The position numbers and the translations under genes are program-made. DNA of 34,360 nucleotides from Synergistaceae bacterium (GTDB lineage Bacteria > Synergistota > Synergistia > Synergistales > Aminobacteriaceae). Shown here piece after piece: positions 1 to 7,688 of this stretch. The stretch is taken from NCBI GenBank assembly GCA_017439345.1, contig JAFSJJ010000046.1, forward strand, positions 1 through 34,360. Direction: 5' to 3'. The notes under the pieces are model-generated. The model saw only the letters and a program-made list of their open reading frames with translations. It was not told the DNA's origin and did no database searches. Each line of letters starts with the position of its first letter. Position 1 is the first letter of the stretch.

Positions 1-140
1 ACCTTATCCACGTTAATTAGTCTCAATGCGGAGCTTGCTGCTTAGGCTGTAAAGTTCTGAGTTCTGACCGTATGGTGGAGAGGAAGTCCGGACGATTAAG
101 AAATTCGGAAGCACGCGACTTTAGTCGTGTGAGGATTCAC
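1..140 (+). mobile_element. Right end of an IS200/IS605-family (TnpB-type) element, partial
   Basis: The segment ends with a hairpin (stem 112-119 with 124-131, 8 bp including one G-T pair, 4-base loop) centred on cgactttagtcg. It is followed by gaggattcac, ending at 140. A short stem reading GACTT-AGTC, preceded by ttcggaagc and followed by TTCAC, is the layout I know from right ends of IS200/IS605 elements carrying tnpB. Immediately after 140 the reading frame becomes conserved methyltransferase sequence, so 140/141 is the likely insertion boundary (IS200/IS605 elements make no target duplication). tnpB itself would lie upstream of the window; only stop-interrupted frames remain here. Seen: the hairpin and the sharp change of content. 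Inferred: the family assignment. Confidence 0.62.
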
Positions 141-160
141 TATGAGTCAGTCCCTCATGT
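1..160 (+). ncRNA. Possible 3' part of a TnpB omega RNA plus guide
   Basis: In IS200/IS605 elements the RNA that guides TnpB is transcribed across the right end, and its guide is the host sequence just past the element. If the assignment of the right end is correct, the scaffold ends at about 140 and the natural guide would be the roughly 16-20 bases from 141, which are mod gene sequence. No covariance model was run; this rests only on the hairpin and the position. Confidence 0.3.
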
Positions 161-1106
161 TACTTTGAAATCGATAGCCAACAACGAGAAGCCCTCAAGT
201 GAAATACTCTACGACAAGCCGGTTATTAACAAGAAAAAAGTTCGGGTTACAGGCGCGTTTACTGTCGAAGCCCTGCCCGCTCCTGTAGTGTTCAGCGTTG
301 ACGAGGCTGCGGACTTACCTGACTATAACGACGAGGGAGCAAAGCAGTCTGACTGGAGAGAGCAAATGCTTTCGACGGGAATAATAGGACGTAACGGAGA
401 GCGAATGAATTTCACGAGGATTGATCCCCTTCCAGGAGCAAAGTGGCTCAGTGCTGAAGCGTGGACTGACGACGGCAAAAAAGTTTTCATATCGTTTGCA
501 AATGAGTCGAGCTTGATGGATACGAGGCGGGTTTACGGGGCATTCACTGAGGCGGTAAAACTTCCCTATGACGCAGTAATTTTCGCGGCGTTCCAGTTTG
601 ACCCGGAGGCTTCCCAGATGATAAGCACGATAGCAAAGACTCATGAAGTAAAATTGTTGTCTGCTCAGATGAATCCGGACTTAATGACGGAGGACTTGAA
701 GCGAAAGATAAACACTGACCAGTCGTTCTGGTTCGTAGGTCAGCCTGATGTAGAACTTGAGAGAGTAAACGGTTCATTCAGAGTCAGAGTTACAGGTTTT
801 GACTATTACAACGTCAGTGCGAACAGAGTCGAGTCAGGCAATGCGGATAAAATAGCAATGTGGATGTTAGACACGGATTATAACGGCATGAGCATTAACC
901 CTTCGCAGATATTCTTTCCGATTGAAGGCAAGTCCGGAGGGTGGAGCAGGTTAGCGAAGACTCTAAGGGCTGAGATTGACTTAGACATGATAGAGAAATT
1001 TTCGGGCACTGAGTCCCTTCCCTTTGAGGCAGAGTCGGGACGCAAAATAGCGGTCAAGATTATAGATGACAGGGGCATTGAGTCAATGAGAGTCCTTGAG
1101 GTGTAA
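72..1106 (+). pseudogene. mod: C-terminal remnant of type III-like site-specific DNA methyltransferase, split by IS element
   Basis: The open frame has an ATG at 72, but genuine mod sequence starts only at about 141 with YESVPHVTLKSIANN. In type III-like methyltransferases this motif follows the catalytic SAM-binding motif I. A second family landmark, RVTGAFTVEALPAP, lies some 30 residues later. The catalytic motifs (DPPY and FxGxG) are absent and would lie upstream of the inserted element. The first 23 residues of the frame come from the IS right end. The remaining ~320 residues contain no stop or frameshift, so the insertion looks recent. The next gene, 92 bases downstream, is the matching restriction subunit. 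A translated product from ATG 72 would lack SAM binding and should be inactive unless the element excises. Confidence 0.72.
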
Positions 1107-1198
1107 GAGTCTTGAATCACGAAGCCTGAACGGGGCGGGTGGGCGGGGTATAAAAAATATTGTGTTGAAAATGTGCAACGAAAGGAGAAGCAAACATC

Positions 1199-3907
1199 AT
1201 GAGTGAAGCAAAGATAGAACAGTTAATTATAAATTCGCCGTACTCTGAGCCGTTATCGTACTGGAAATATAATCGTGATTACAAATGCTTTGACAGGGTA
1301 GAGGGCAGACGGCCGGCAGGATACTTCAGGGCTAAACCTAATGCTAAAGACGAGAACGAGGGAGAATTTATCACGTTAGAGCTTGTTAATAATATTCGTC
1401 CCAGAGTCAAACAATGGCGCGAGTCAGACTGGCCGGGGGTAACTAACACGACTCGAAAGTTATTATCACACTGGCACGATATGAGCATGAGGGCTTATCC
1501 GTTCTTCTTCTGTCAGCTTGACGCAATCGAGACTCTTATATGGCTTTCAGAGACTCGCGAGGGTCAAAGGGTCATGATTCAGGATGACGGGGGCAAATTC
1601 CGGAGGCTCTGCACTAAATTATGTACCGGCGGAGGCAAGACTATAGTAATGGCGATGTTGACAGCGTGGCAGGTCTGCAATAAAGTTCAGGACGTGCGCA
1701 ATACTCATTACACAAAGAATATATTAATCGTCGCTCCAAATCTCACAGTCAAGAAGCGTCTTGAAGTCTTGAGGCCCGGACTTAGCGGCAGTTATTATGA
1801 ACGGTTTGACGTTGTGCCTCCTGAAATGAATACGAGAATGAATCAGGCAAGAGTCATTATTCAGAACTGGCAGGCGTTAGAGTTTGAATCACCATCAGAT
1901 ATAGCCAAGCGCAAGAGTGTTGACAAACGGGGAGTCCTGTGCGATGAAGCCTATACCCGAAAGATTCTAGGCCGTAACATGCAAAATATTCTTGTCATAA
2001 ATGATGAGGCCCATCACGCATGGAGGGTTAAGCCTGAAGACAAAGCCAATACCCGCGAACAGAAAGAGGACATGAAAGAGGCTACGATTTGGATACAGGG
2101 ACTCGACAAGATTCACAACGCAGCAAGAATATTAACGTGCTATGACTTCTCGGCGACTCCGTTTGTTCAGGGCAGGGGGAAAAATAACACTGAGAAATTA
2201 TTTGAATGGATAGTCAGCGATTTTTCACTCAGTGACGGAATCGAGTCGGGACTGGTAAAGACTCCCCGCGTTGCAGTTCGTGATAATACGCCGGATATGC
2301 TGCCCAAAGTTGAGAAGTCGAAATTATTTCACATCTACGCAGACGAGACAGTTAGAGACAACTTGACTAACTCCCAGCCCCCTGAAGCGCTGTTGCCTGA
2401 TTTGGTGCGAAATGCCTACATGTTATTAGCTTCTGACTGGAAAGAGACATTTGACCGCTGGCAGTCGTCCGGGAAAAAGATTCCTCCTGTTATGATAAGT
2501 GTAGCGAACTGTACGGCGACCGCTGCAAGGATCGAGAAATATTTTGCTGATGAGAGACTCAATATGCCCGAACTTTGCGAGCCTGATAAAATTTTGAGGA
2601 TTGACTCTTCCGTGTTGAGTTCAACAAGTAAAGAGCTTGAGTTAAGAGAGAAAGCCGACACTGTAGGCCAAGAGGGAGAACCTGGCGGAGACTTGAGAAA
2701 TATTATATCAGTCGGCATGTTGTCGGAGGGCTGGGACGCTAAGACTGTAACTCACATAATGGGTCTGCGTGCGTTTTCGAGTCAGTTATTGTGTGAACAG
2801 GTCGTAGGGCGGGGACTTCGCAGAACTTCATATGATGTTAATGATGACAAATTATTTTCTCCTGAGTACGTAAATATTTTCGGAGTGCCTTTTACTTTCC
2901 TGCCTCATGAGACTCCGGAAGGTGAAGGAAAAGTTACTGACCCTAAGATAACTGACGAGATAAAAGTTTTACCCGAACGCAGCGAGTTTTCTATCACTTG
3001 GCCTAATCTAATGCGCGTTGAGTATGTCATTAACCAGAAATTGACTCTTGATGTTAATGCAGTCCCGGAGCTTGAACTCAATGCCCAGTCAACGAAGATA
3101 ATTGCAGAACTTGCGCCAGTTCTTGACGGTCAAACGGATTTGTCGCGGTGCAGTGAAATAGATATAAATAAATTATTCTCAGCTGTGAGAGCTCAGACTC
3201 TCGAATTCAAGGCAGCAGATAAAATTTATGACGAGATGCAAAATATAACGGACTGGCAGAAGCACGGAGTCAAGTTAAAATTAATCGGTCAGGTTATCAG
3301 GCTCGTTAATGAGTATCTCGAAGGAGGGCGCATAAAGATTTACCCTGAACTCTTTATCACGAGTCAAATTCGCAGGAAGATATTAATTGCGTTGAACATG
3401 GAAAAGATTATCAAACATATATGGTCTTACATCAGGAGTGAAAACAGTAATGAAGTCCTGCCCGTGTTCTGTGATGATAAGAAAACGCGTTCAACAGGTG
3501 AAATGCCTCGCTGGTGGACTGTGAAAGCTAACGTGTTGACTCATAAATCGCATATTAACAGGTGCGTTTACGACAGCAAATGGGAGTCAAGTGAAGCCTT
3601 TTGTCTTGAGCATAATTCTAACGTCAAGGCATATGCTAAGAACGATCACTTAGGCTTTTACGTGAGCTATTTATATAACGGGATAATAAGGCGTTACTTC
3701 CCGGATTTCCTGATAAAACTTGACGGTGAAAAATATTTGATTCTCGAAGTCAAGGGCCAGGAGTCAGAGCAGGATAAAATTAAACGCAGAGCCTTGCAAG
3801 ACTGGTGTAAAGCAGTGAACAGAGTCAAAGATTACGGTTTCTGGAGCTGTGATGTTTCCCAAAGTCCTGCCGATATTGACGGTATAATATTAAAATATGC
3901 TAACTAA
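1199..3907 (+). CDS. res: Type III-like restriction endonuclease (helicase-nuclease) subunit
   Basis: This 902-residue protein is the translocase-nuclease partner of a type III-like restriction-modification system (the DEAD/DEAH helicase type often named BPTD_3080 family). Visible SF2 helicase motifs are Walker A TGGGKT (143-148), DEAH (269-272), SAT (318-320), SEGWDAKT (509-516) and the arginine-finger motif QVVGRGLRR (534-542). Near the C-terminus is a PD-(D/E)xK nuclease site: PD at 835-836 and EVK at 850-852. All catalytic residues are present and the length is normal, so the gene looks functional. The start is supported by the purine-rich gaaaggag just upstream. Its methyltransferase is broken at the window's left edge, which leaves an unpaired nuclease unless activity depends on the Mod subunit, as it does in classical type III enzymes. 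Confidence 0.88.
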   Translation: MSEAKIEQLIINSPYSEPLSYWKYNRDYKCFDRVEGRRPAGYFRAKPNAKDENEGEFITLELVNNIRPRVKQWRESDWPGVTNTTRKLLSHWHDMSMRAYPFFFCQLDAIETLIWLSETREGQRVMIQDDGGKFRRLCTKLCTGGGKTIVMAMLTAWQVCNKVQDVRNTHYTKNILIVAPNLTVKKRLEVLRPGLSGSYYERFDVVPPEMNTRMNQARVIIQNWQALEFESPSDIAKRKSVDKRGVLCDEAYTRKILGRNMQNILVINDEAHHAWRVKPEDKANTREQKEDMKEATIWIQGLDKIHNAARILTCYDFSATPFVQGRGKNNTEKLFEWIVSDFSLSDGIESGLVKTPRVAVRDNTPDMLPKVEKSKLFHIYADETVRDNLTNSQPPEALLPDLVRNAYMLLASDWKETFDRWQSSGKKIPPVMISVANCTATAARIEKYFADERLNMPELCEPDKILRIDSSVLSSTSKELELREKADTVGQEGEPGGDLRNIISVGMLSEGWDAKTVTHIMGLRAFSSQLLCEQVVGRGLRRTSYDVNDDKLFSPEYVNIFGVPFTFLPHETPEGEGKVTDPKITDEIKVLPERSEFSITWPNLMRVEYVINQKLTLDVNAVPELELNAQSTKIIAELAPVLDGQTDLSRCSEIDINKLFSAVRAQTLEFKAADKIYDEMQNITDWQKHGVKLKLIGQVIRLVNEYLEGGRIKIYPELFITSQIRRKILIALNMEKIIKHIWSYIRSENSNEVLPVFCDDKKTRSTGEMPRWWTVKANVLTHKSHINRCVYDSKWESSEAFCLEHNSNVKAYAKNDHLGFYVSYLYNGIIRRYFPDFLIKLDGEKYLILEVKGQESEQDKIKRRALQDWCKAVNRVKDYGFWSCDVSQSPADIDGIILKYAN

Positions 3908-3939
3908 CTTAATTAATATCTGCGGAGGATTGAGAATCT

Positions 3940-4998
3940 ATGTCTGCATTGGACGATATTCTTCGCGAAAGAAAGTTGAGGCTGCCTGAAAACGTGAAGA
4001 AGTTATTAGAACGTGAATTAATGAATCACCCTGAGAAGCTCGCGCTCTTAGCTCCGTTTGCTGTGAGTAAATATAACCCGGTTAAGGCTGTGAATGTTGA
4101 CGAGGCTGTGAAGTACTTGACCATGTTATACACTCCTGAGGGCAGGCACGTTAAATATGAGCGTTCAGGAAATGCGACAGTCGGCAGGGGAAAGCGTTTA
4201 GATGAGTATACTTTGACGTTCGAGACAGGGGGAGTAACTAAGACTCTGAAGATATATATTGACTCGTTTGCTGATGAGAATTCTATTAAGGCTCCTGAAG
4301 GTCTGCAATTATATGACGAGGACCCTGAAGCGTTATTTGTTCTGGGATTGAGTCTCTATGACTCTGACAGAAAGAAAGCATTTACCATATGGAAGCGTGC
4401 AGCTGAACACGGAAATTCTGACTCAATGTTTCGTCTTGGCCGCATGATGTATCAGGCTCATAATTACTCTGAAGCGTTGAAATATTTCACTATGGCAGCA
4501 AGTCAGGGACACACGAAATCAATATATAATCTTGCCTTAATGTACTCTCACGGCTACGGAGTTCACCAGGACTTCGCAAAGGCTCTTGAATATTACACGT
4601 TAGCAGCAGATAAGGGGAATTCTCAGGCCCAGCACTCTTTGGGATATATTTATTACTCAGGAGAGGGAGTCGAGAAAAATATCACTAAAGCTATAGATTT
4701 ATGGTACAAAGCAGCTTTTCAGGGTTACGCACCTTCACAAAATAATCTTGCGTTCATGTTCAGGAACGGTCACGGAGTCAGTAAAAATTACAGCGAGGCT
4801 CTAAAATGGTACAGGAAAGCAGCGGATCAGGATAACCCTGACTCACTCTTTGAGCTTGCAGAAATGTACGAACGCGGAGAAGGAGTTATGCGTGATGTCA
4901 AACAGGCTGTAAAATTATATACGCGTGCTAAAGAACTCGGCCATAAAGGAGCGTCAGAGGCTCTTGAACGTTTGCAGTATTTGCATAAATATATATAA
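3940..4998 (+). CDS. Sel1-repeat (TPR-like) protein with unassigned N-terminal region
   Basis: The C-terminal two thirds (about 130-345) consist of six Sel1-type repeats of about 36 residues, with the pattern A..LG.MY..G.GV..D..KAL.YY..AA..G. They form an alpha-solenoid for protein-protein contacts. The first ~125 residues do not match anything I recognise; they are predicted soluble, with a helical start and a beta-rich stretch around 78-110. There is no signal peptide, so it is probably cytoplasmic. It starts 32 bases after the res stop behind gcggagga, so it is probably co-transcribed with the restriction subunit. Its function is unknown. Its place suggests an accessory or scaffold role in the restriction locus, but Sel1 proteins are common and this may be coincidence. 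Confidence 0.8.
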   Translation: MSALDDILRERKLRLPENVKKLLERELMNHPEKLALLAPFAVSKYNPVKAVNVDEAVKYLTMLYTPEGRHVKYERSGNATVGRGKRLDEYTLTFETGGVTKTLKIYIDSFADENSIKAPEGLQLYDEDPEALFVLGLSLYDSDRKKAFTIWKRAAEHGNSDSMFRLGRMMYQAHNYSEALKYFTMAASQGHTKSIYNLALMYSHGYGVHQDFAKALEYYTLAADKGNSQAQHSLGYIYYSGEGVEKNITKAIDLWYKAAFQGYAPSQNNLAFMFRNGHGVSKNYSEALKWYRKAADQDNPDSLFELAEMYERGEGVMRDVKQAVKLYTRAKELGHKGASEALERLQYLHKYI

Positions 4999-5024
4999 AT
5001 TATATAAATGGAGACTGATAAATT

Positions 5025-5474
5025 TTGCCTTACACGATTAAAGAAATGTCGAACTTGACGGGGCTTGCTGCTTCGACACTGAGATATTACGACAAGCAGG
5101 GACTCTTACCTTCACTGAAACGCGATGTTAATAACGTAAGAATTTTCACAGACGATGATTATTCCCAGATTAAATTAATCACCTGCCTCAAGAGGTCCGG
5201 GCTGTCGATTAAGGATATAAAGAATTTTATTGACATGTCTGACAGGGGCGATGATGCTTTGAATGAGAGGCTAGAAATCTTTCACAGGAGACGTGACTCG
5301 CTTCGGGAGGAGTTAAAGAATTTACAGGAAGTATTAGACGTTATCGAGTATAAATGCTGGTACTACGAGACGGCTTGCAATGAAGGCACAGATAAGCGGG
5401 TCAGGAACTTGAAACTTTCTGACTTACCCGAACAGTTCAGGGCAGCACGTGAGAATTTGCGCGGTCATAAGTAG
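5025..5474 (+). CDS. MerR-family transcriptional regulator
   Basis: This 149-residue protein has the N-terminal MerR winged helix-turn-helix (YTIKEMSNLTGLAASTLRYY at 3-22, then GLLP and R.F...D), followed by a coiled-coil dimerisation helix (about 80-110). The C-terminal region carries two Cys (C112 and C118, in YKCWYYETAC). This resembles the AdhR/YraB-like subgroup that senses electrophiles or aldehydes, but the effector cannot be fixed from sequence. The start is TTG: a GGAG sits 11 bases upstream and the first MerR residues follow directly. It lies 26 bases after the Sel1 gene. Its last 38 bases overlap the 3' end of the oppositely oriented LysR gene. Possible targets are the oxidoreductase genes further right. 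Confidence 0.85.
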   Translation: MPYTIKEMSNLTGLAASTLRYYDKQGLLPSLKRDVNNVRIFTDDDYSQIKLITCLKRSGLSIKDIKNFIDMSDRGDDALNERLEIFHRRRDSLREELKNLQEVLDVIEYKCWYYETACNEGTDKRVRNLKLSDLPEQFRAARENLRGHK

Positions 5475-6330
5475 AGCGTAATATCTCAAGAAATTTTTTC
5501 GCAGCTTTTGACAACACAGCTTCTTTTTTCCATGCCAGAACTAGTCCCGCCTTGATTTCAGGTTGCAGCGGAATAAATACAAGTTCGCGGTTATTAATTA
5601 TGCCCTCGATAGTGATTAGGATTCCCAGACCTTCACGAACCATTACAGACGCGTTATATGCCAGGTTGTGAGTTCCTGCTATGTTGAGTTTATCGACAGG
5701 AAAGCCCAGCCACTCGGAGAATTCGCCCTGAGCCTTTGCCTGATGAGAGAATAATAATTCACGTCCCCTTAAGTCTTCGGGTGAGATAAATTTTTTATCT
5801 GCGAGTTCATCATCAATGCGCATTAAGACTCCCCATCTGTCTGAGTCGGGAATGTTGACGCAGTTATATTTGTCGAGGTTGACTCTTCCCACGAACAAGC
5901 CGAAATCAATTAAGCCTTTGTCAAGTTTGTCAGTTACGTCTTCAGAGTCCGCGCTTATCATTCTATAGTTAATGCCTGGAAATCTTGAGCGCAAATCTTT
6001 TAGAATCTTCCCGATGTATTTTATTCCTGAAGTCTCCCCTGCTCCGATGTAGATAGTTCCGTTAATGTTGGTGTCGTTGCCTGATAGTTCGTTAAGAGTC
6101 TTTTGTTCGAGTTCAAGAATCTCTTCAGCACGTTTTCGCAATAATAAGCCTTCTTCAGTGAGTTTAATCCCATAGCTTTCACGTGTATATAATTTCCTGC
6201 CGAGTTCTGACTCAAGCTGTGCAATTTGTCGGGAGAGAGTCGGCTGTGTGATGTGTAATTTCTCTGCTGCCCTGGTGAAGCTCTCTGACTCTGCGATCTC
6301 AAGAAAGTAGCGCAATATTCTTATTTCCAT
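5437..6330 (-). CDS. LysR-family transcriptional regulator
   Basis: The protein has 297 residues from ATG at 6330. This start is preferred over an upstream in-frame ATG at 6459 because MEIRILRYFLEIAESESFTR is the canonical LysR N-terminus and aaggaga lies just before it. The N-terminal helix-turn-helix (1-60) includes FTRAAEKLHITQPTLSRQIA. The rest is a periplasmic-binding-like effector domain. LysR proteins usually regulate a divergent operon; here that is the alpha/beta hydrolase starting at 6581, followed by an aldo/keto reductase. The 250-base divergent gap contains the AT-rich near-dyad attataaattataa (6489-6501), a possible T-N11-A site. The longer leader also carries a palindromic repeat (6360-6433). 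Confidence 0.9.
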   Translation of the reverse strand: MEIRILRYFLEIAESESFTRAAEKLHITQPTLSRQIAQLESELGRKLYTRESYGIKLTEEGLLLRKRAEEILELEQKTLNELSGNDTNINGTIYIGAGETSGIKYIGKILKDLRSRFPGINYRMISADSEDVTDKLDKGLIDFGLFVGRVNLDKYNCVNIPDSDRWGVLMRIDDELADKKFISPEDLRGRELLFSHQAKAQGEFSEWLGFPVDKLNIAGTHNLAYNASVMVREGLGILITIEGIINNRELVFIPLQPEIKAGLVLAWKKEAVLSKAAKKFLEILRSTYDRANSHVLP

Positions 6331-6359
6331 AAAAATTTTCTCCTTACTAGAATTAATAT

Positions 6360-6433
6360 TAACCCTTCCCAACCTTCCCTTGTCATGAACGGAGTCACAA
6401 GTCTCCCCTGTGAAGGGGAGATTTAGGAGGGTA
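6360..6433. repeat. Imperfect palindromic repeat unit (MITE/REP-like)
   Basis: A perfect 7-bp stem, tctcccc-tgtgaa-ggggaga, lies at 6402-6421. It sits inside a longer imperfect inverted pair running from taacccttccc (6360-6370) to ggagggta (6426-6433). Pyrimidine-rich and purine-rich arms around a small hairpin are typical of short dispersed palindromic elements. Only one copy is in this window, so its dispersed nature is not shown. It lies in the leader of the LysR gene and would form a hairpin in that mRNA. Confidence 0.45.
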
Positions 6434-6580
6434 TTTTCACCCGGATTTAGCAGGATCATAAATCAGATATAATTTTCAGGCATAACAGATTATAAATTAT
6501 AAGCATTCGACATTTTGAGAATAACACGCGATAATTCAGGCATGTTAAAAATTTTCACGCAATCAGGAGGAGTATTATTC

Positions 6581-7630
6581 ATGTTAAAAATTTTATCAGC
6601 AGCGTTAATAATTATGTCCCTTAGTTCTGTATCATTTGCAGCTCTCGCAGACGATAAAGACATCACGGACTTCACGGACGATACAAGAGTATTCAAGATT
6701 GACCCCAGCATTCAGACAAAGAAGGCACACTTTCATAACAGATTTGGAATTGATTTAACCGGAGATTTATATTTACCCAAAGACTTTGACTCATCTAAGA
6801 AATATGCAGCTCTAGCAGTCGCAGGACCTTTCGGAGCAGTCAAAGAGCAGTCATCGGGACTCTATGCTCAGGAAATGGCAAAGTTCGGCTACGTTGCATT
6901 AGCTTTTGACCCTTCATTCACCGGTGAGAGCGGAGGAGCAGTCCGTTACGTTTCTGACCCGTCAATTAACACAGAAGATTTCTCGGCAGCAGTAGATTTT
7001 CTCAGTACCCGTGATTTCGTTGACCCTGAAAAGATCGGCATCATCGGCATATGCGGCTGGGGTGGAATTGGCTTAAACGCGGCGGCTTCTGACACTCGAA
7101 TTAAAGCAACAGTGTCATCAACGATGTATAACATGTCAAGAGTCGCGGCTAACGGTTACTTTGATAACGATGACAGCGAGGAGAAACGTTTTGCTGCCCG
7201 TCAGGCTATGAACGCTCAGAGGACTAAAGACTACAAAGCAGGAACTTACGCAAGGGCAGGCGGAGTCGTTGATCCCCTTCCTGAAGATGCCCCCTGGTTC
7301 GTGAAAGATTATTACGCTTACTACAAGACACCTAGAGGCTATCACAAACGTTCATTAAATTCCAATGACGGCTGGACTGTAACTTCAGGGCTTGCGTTAA
7401 TGAATATGCCCATGCTTGCATTTATCGGCGAAATTCGTTCAGCTGTATTAATTATTCACGGCGAGAAGGCTCACTCAAGATATTTAGGCGAGGCAGCTTT
7501 CAAGGCTCTCAAGGGCGACAACAAGGAGTTAATGATAATTCCCGGAGCTTCACACGTTGATTTATATGATAACTTCGAGAAAATCCCGTTTGAGAAAATT
7601 AACTCTTTCTTTGCTGAGTATCTTAAATAA
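6581..7630 (+). CDS. Exported alpha/beta hydrolase, dienelactone-hydrolase/YcjY-like
   Basis: From ATG 6581 the protein has 349 residues. This start is chosen over an in-frame ATG at 6515 because caggagg sits upstream and residues 1-23 form a Sec signal peptide ending SFAALA. The fold is alpha/beta hydrolase. The nucleophile elbow is GICGWGG with Cys158 in place of the usual Ser, as in dienelactone-hydrolase-like enzymes; the acid/His part is near IIHGE and PGASH (His325). It is probably a periplasmic hydrolase of unknown substrate. It is divergent from the LysR gene and followed by an exported-looking aldo/keto reductase, a pairing that suggests a shared small-molecule pathway. A hairpin at 7652-7673 separates it from that gene. 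Confidence 0.82.
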   Translation: MLKILSAALIIMSLSSVSFAALADDKDITDFTDDTRVFKIDPSIQTKKAHFHNRFGIDLTGDLYLPKDFDSSKKYAALAVAGPFGAVKEQSSGLYAQEMAKFGYVALAFDPSFTGESGGAVRYVSDPSINTEDFSAAVDFLSTRDFVDPEKIGIIGICGWGGIGLNAAASDTRIKATVSSTMYNMSRVAANGYFDNDDSEEKRFAARQAMNAQRTKDYKAGTYARAGGVVDPLPEDAPWFVKDYYAYYKTPRGYHKRSLNSNDGWTVTSGLALMNMPMLAFIGEIRSAVLIIHGEKAHSRYLGEAAFKALKGDNKELMIIPGASHVDLYDNFEKIPFEKINSFFAEYLK

Positions 7631-7651
7631 CGAATTAATAAAGACTGAACG

Positions 7652-7684
7652 CCCCGTGAATTAATTTGCGGGGTAAATTTTTTA
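7652..7684 (+). terminator. Hairpin with T-run between hydrolase and aldo/keto reductase
   Basis: The stem is ccccg (7652-7656) with cgggg (7669-7673), followed by taaatttttt. It looks like a weak Rho-independent terminator for the hydrolase gene. It ends only a few bases before the ATG at 7689, so it could also act as an attenuator or mask the start of the next gene. Confidence 0.55.
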
Positions 7685-7688
7685 TATC

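Noticed and set aside
84-100. gaggaagtccgg resembles the conserved P4 start of RNase P RNA
   Set aside because: It lacks one A of the consensus, no matching downstream P4 partner or typical RNase P regions are seen, and the stretch is better explained as an IS right end.
5437-6459. Upstream in-frame ATG (6459) as the LysR start
   Set aside because: It would add 43 residues with no family similarity, partly encoded by the palindromic repeat; ATG 6330 has the canonical N-terminus and ribosome site.
6490-6711. Minus-strand 73-codon open frame in the LysR/hydrolase gap
   Set aside because: It lies mostly opposite the signal peptide and start of the hydrolase, has no ribosome site and no recognisable protein features.
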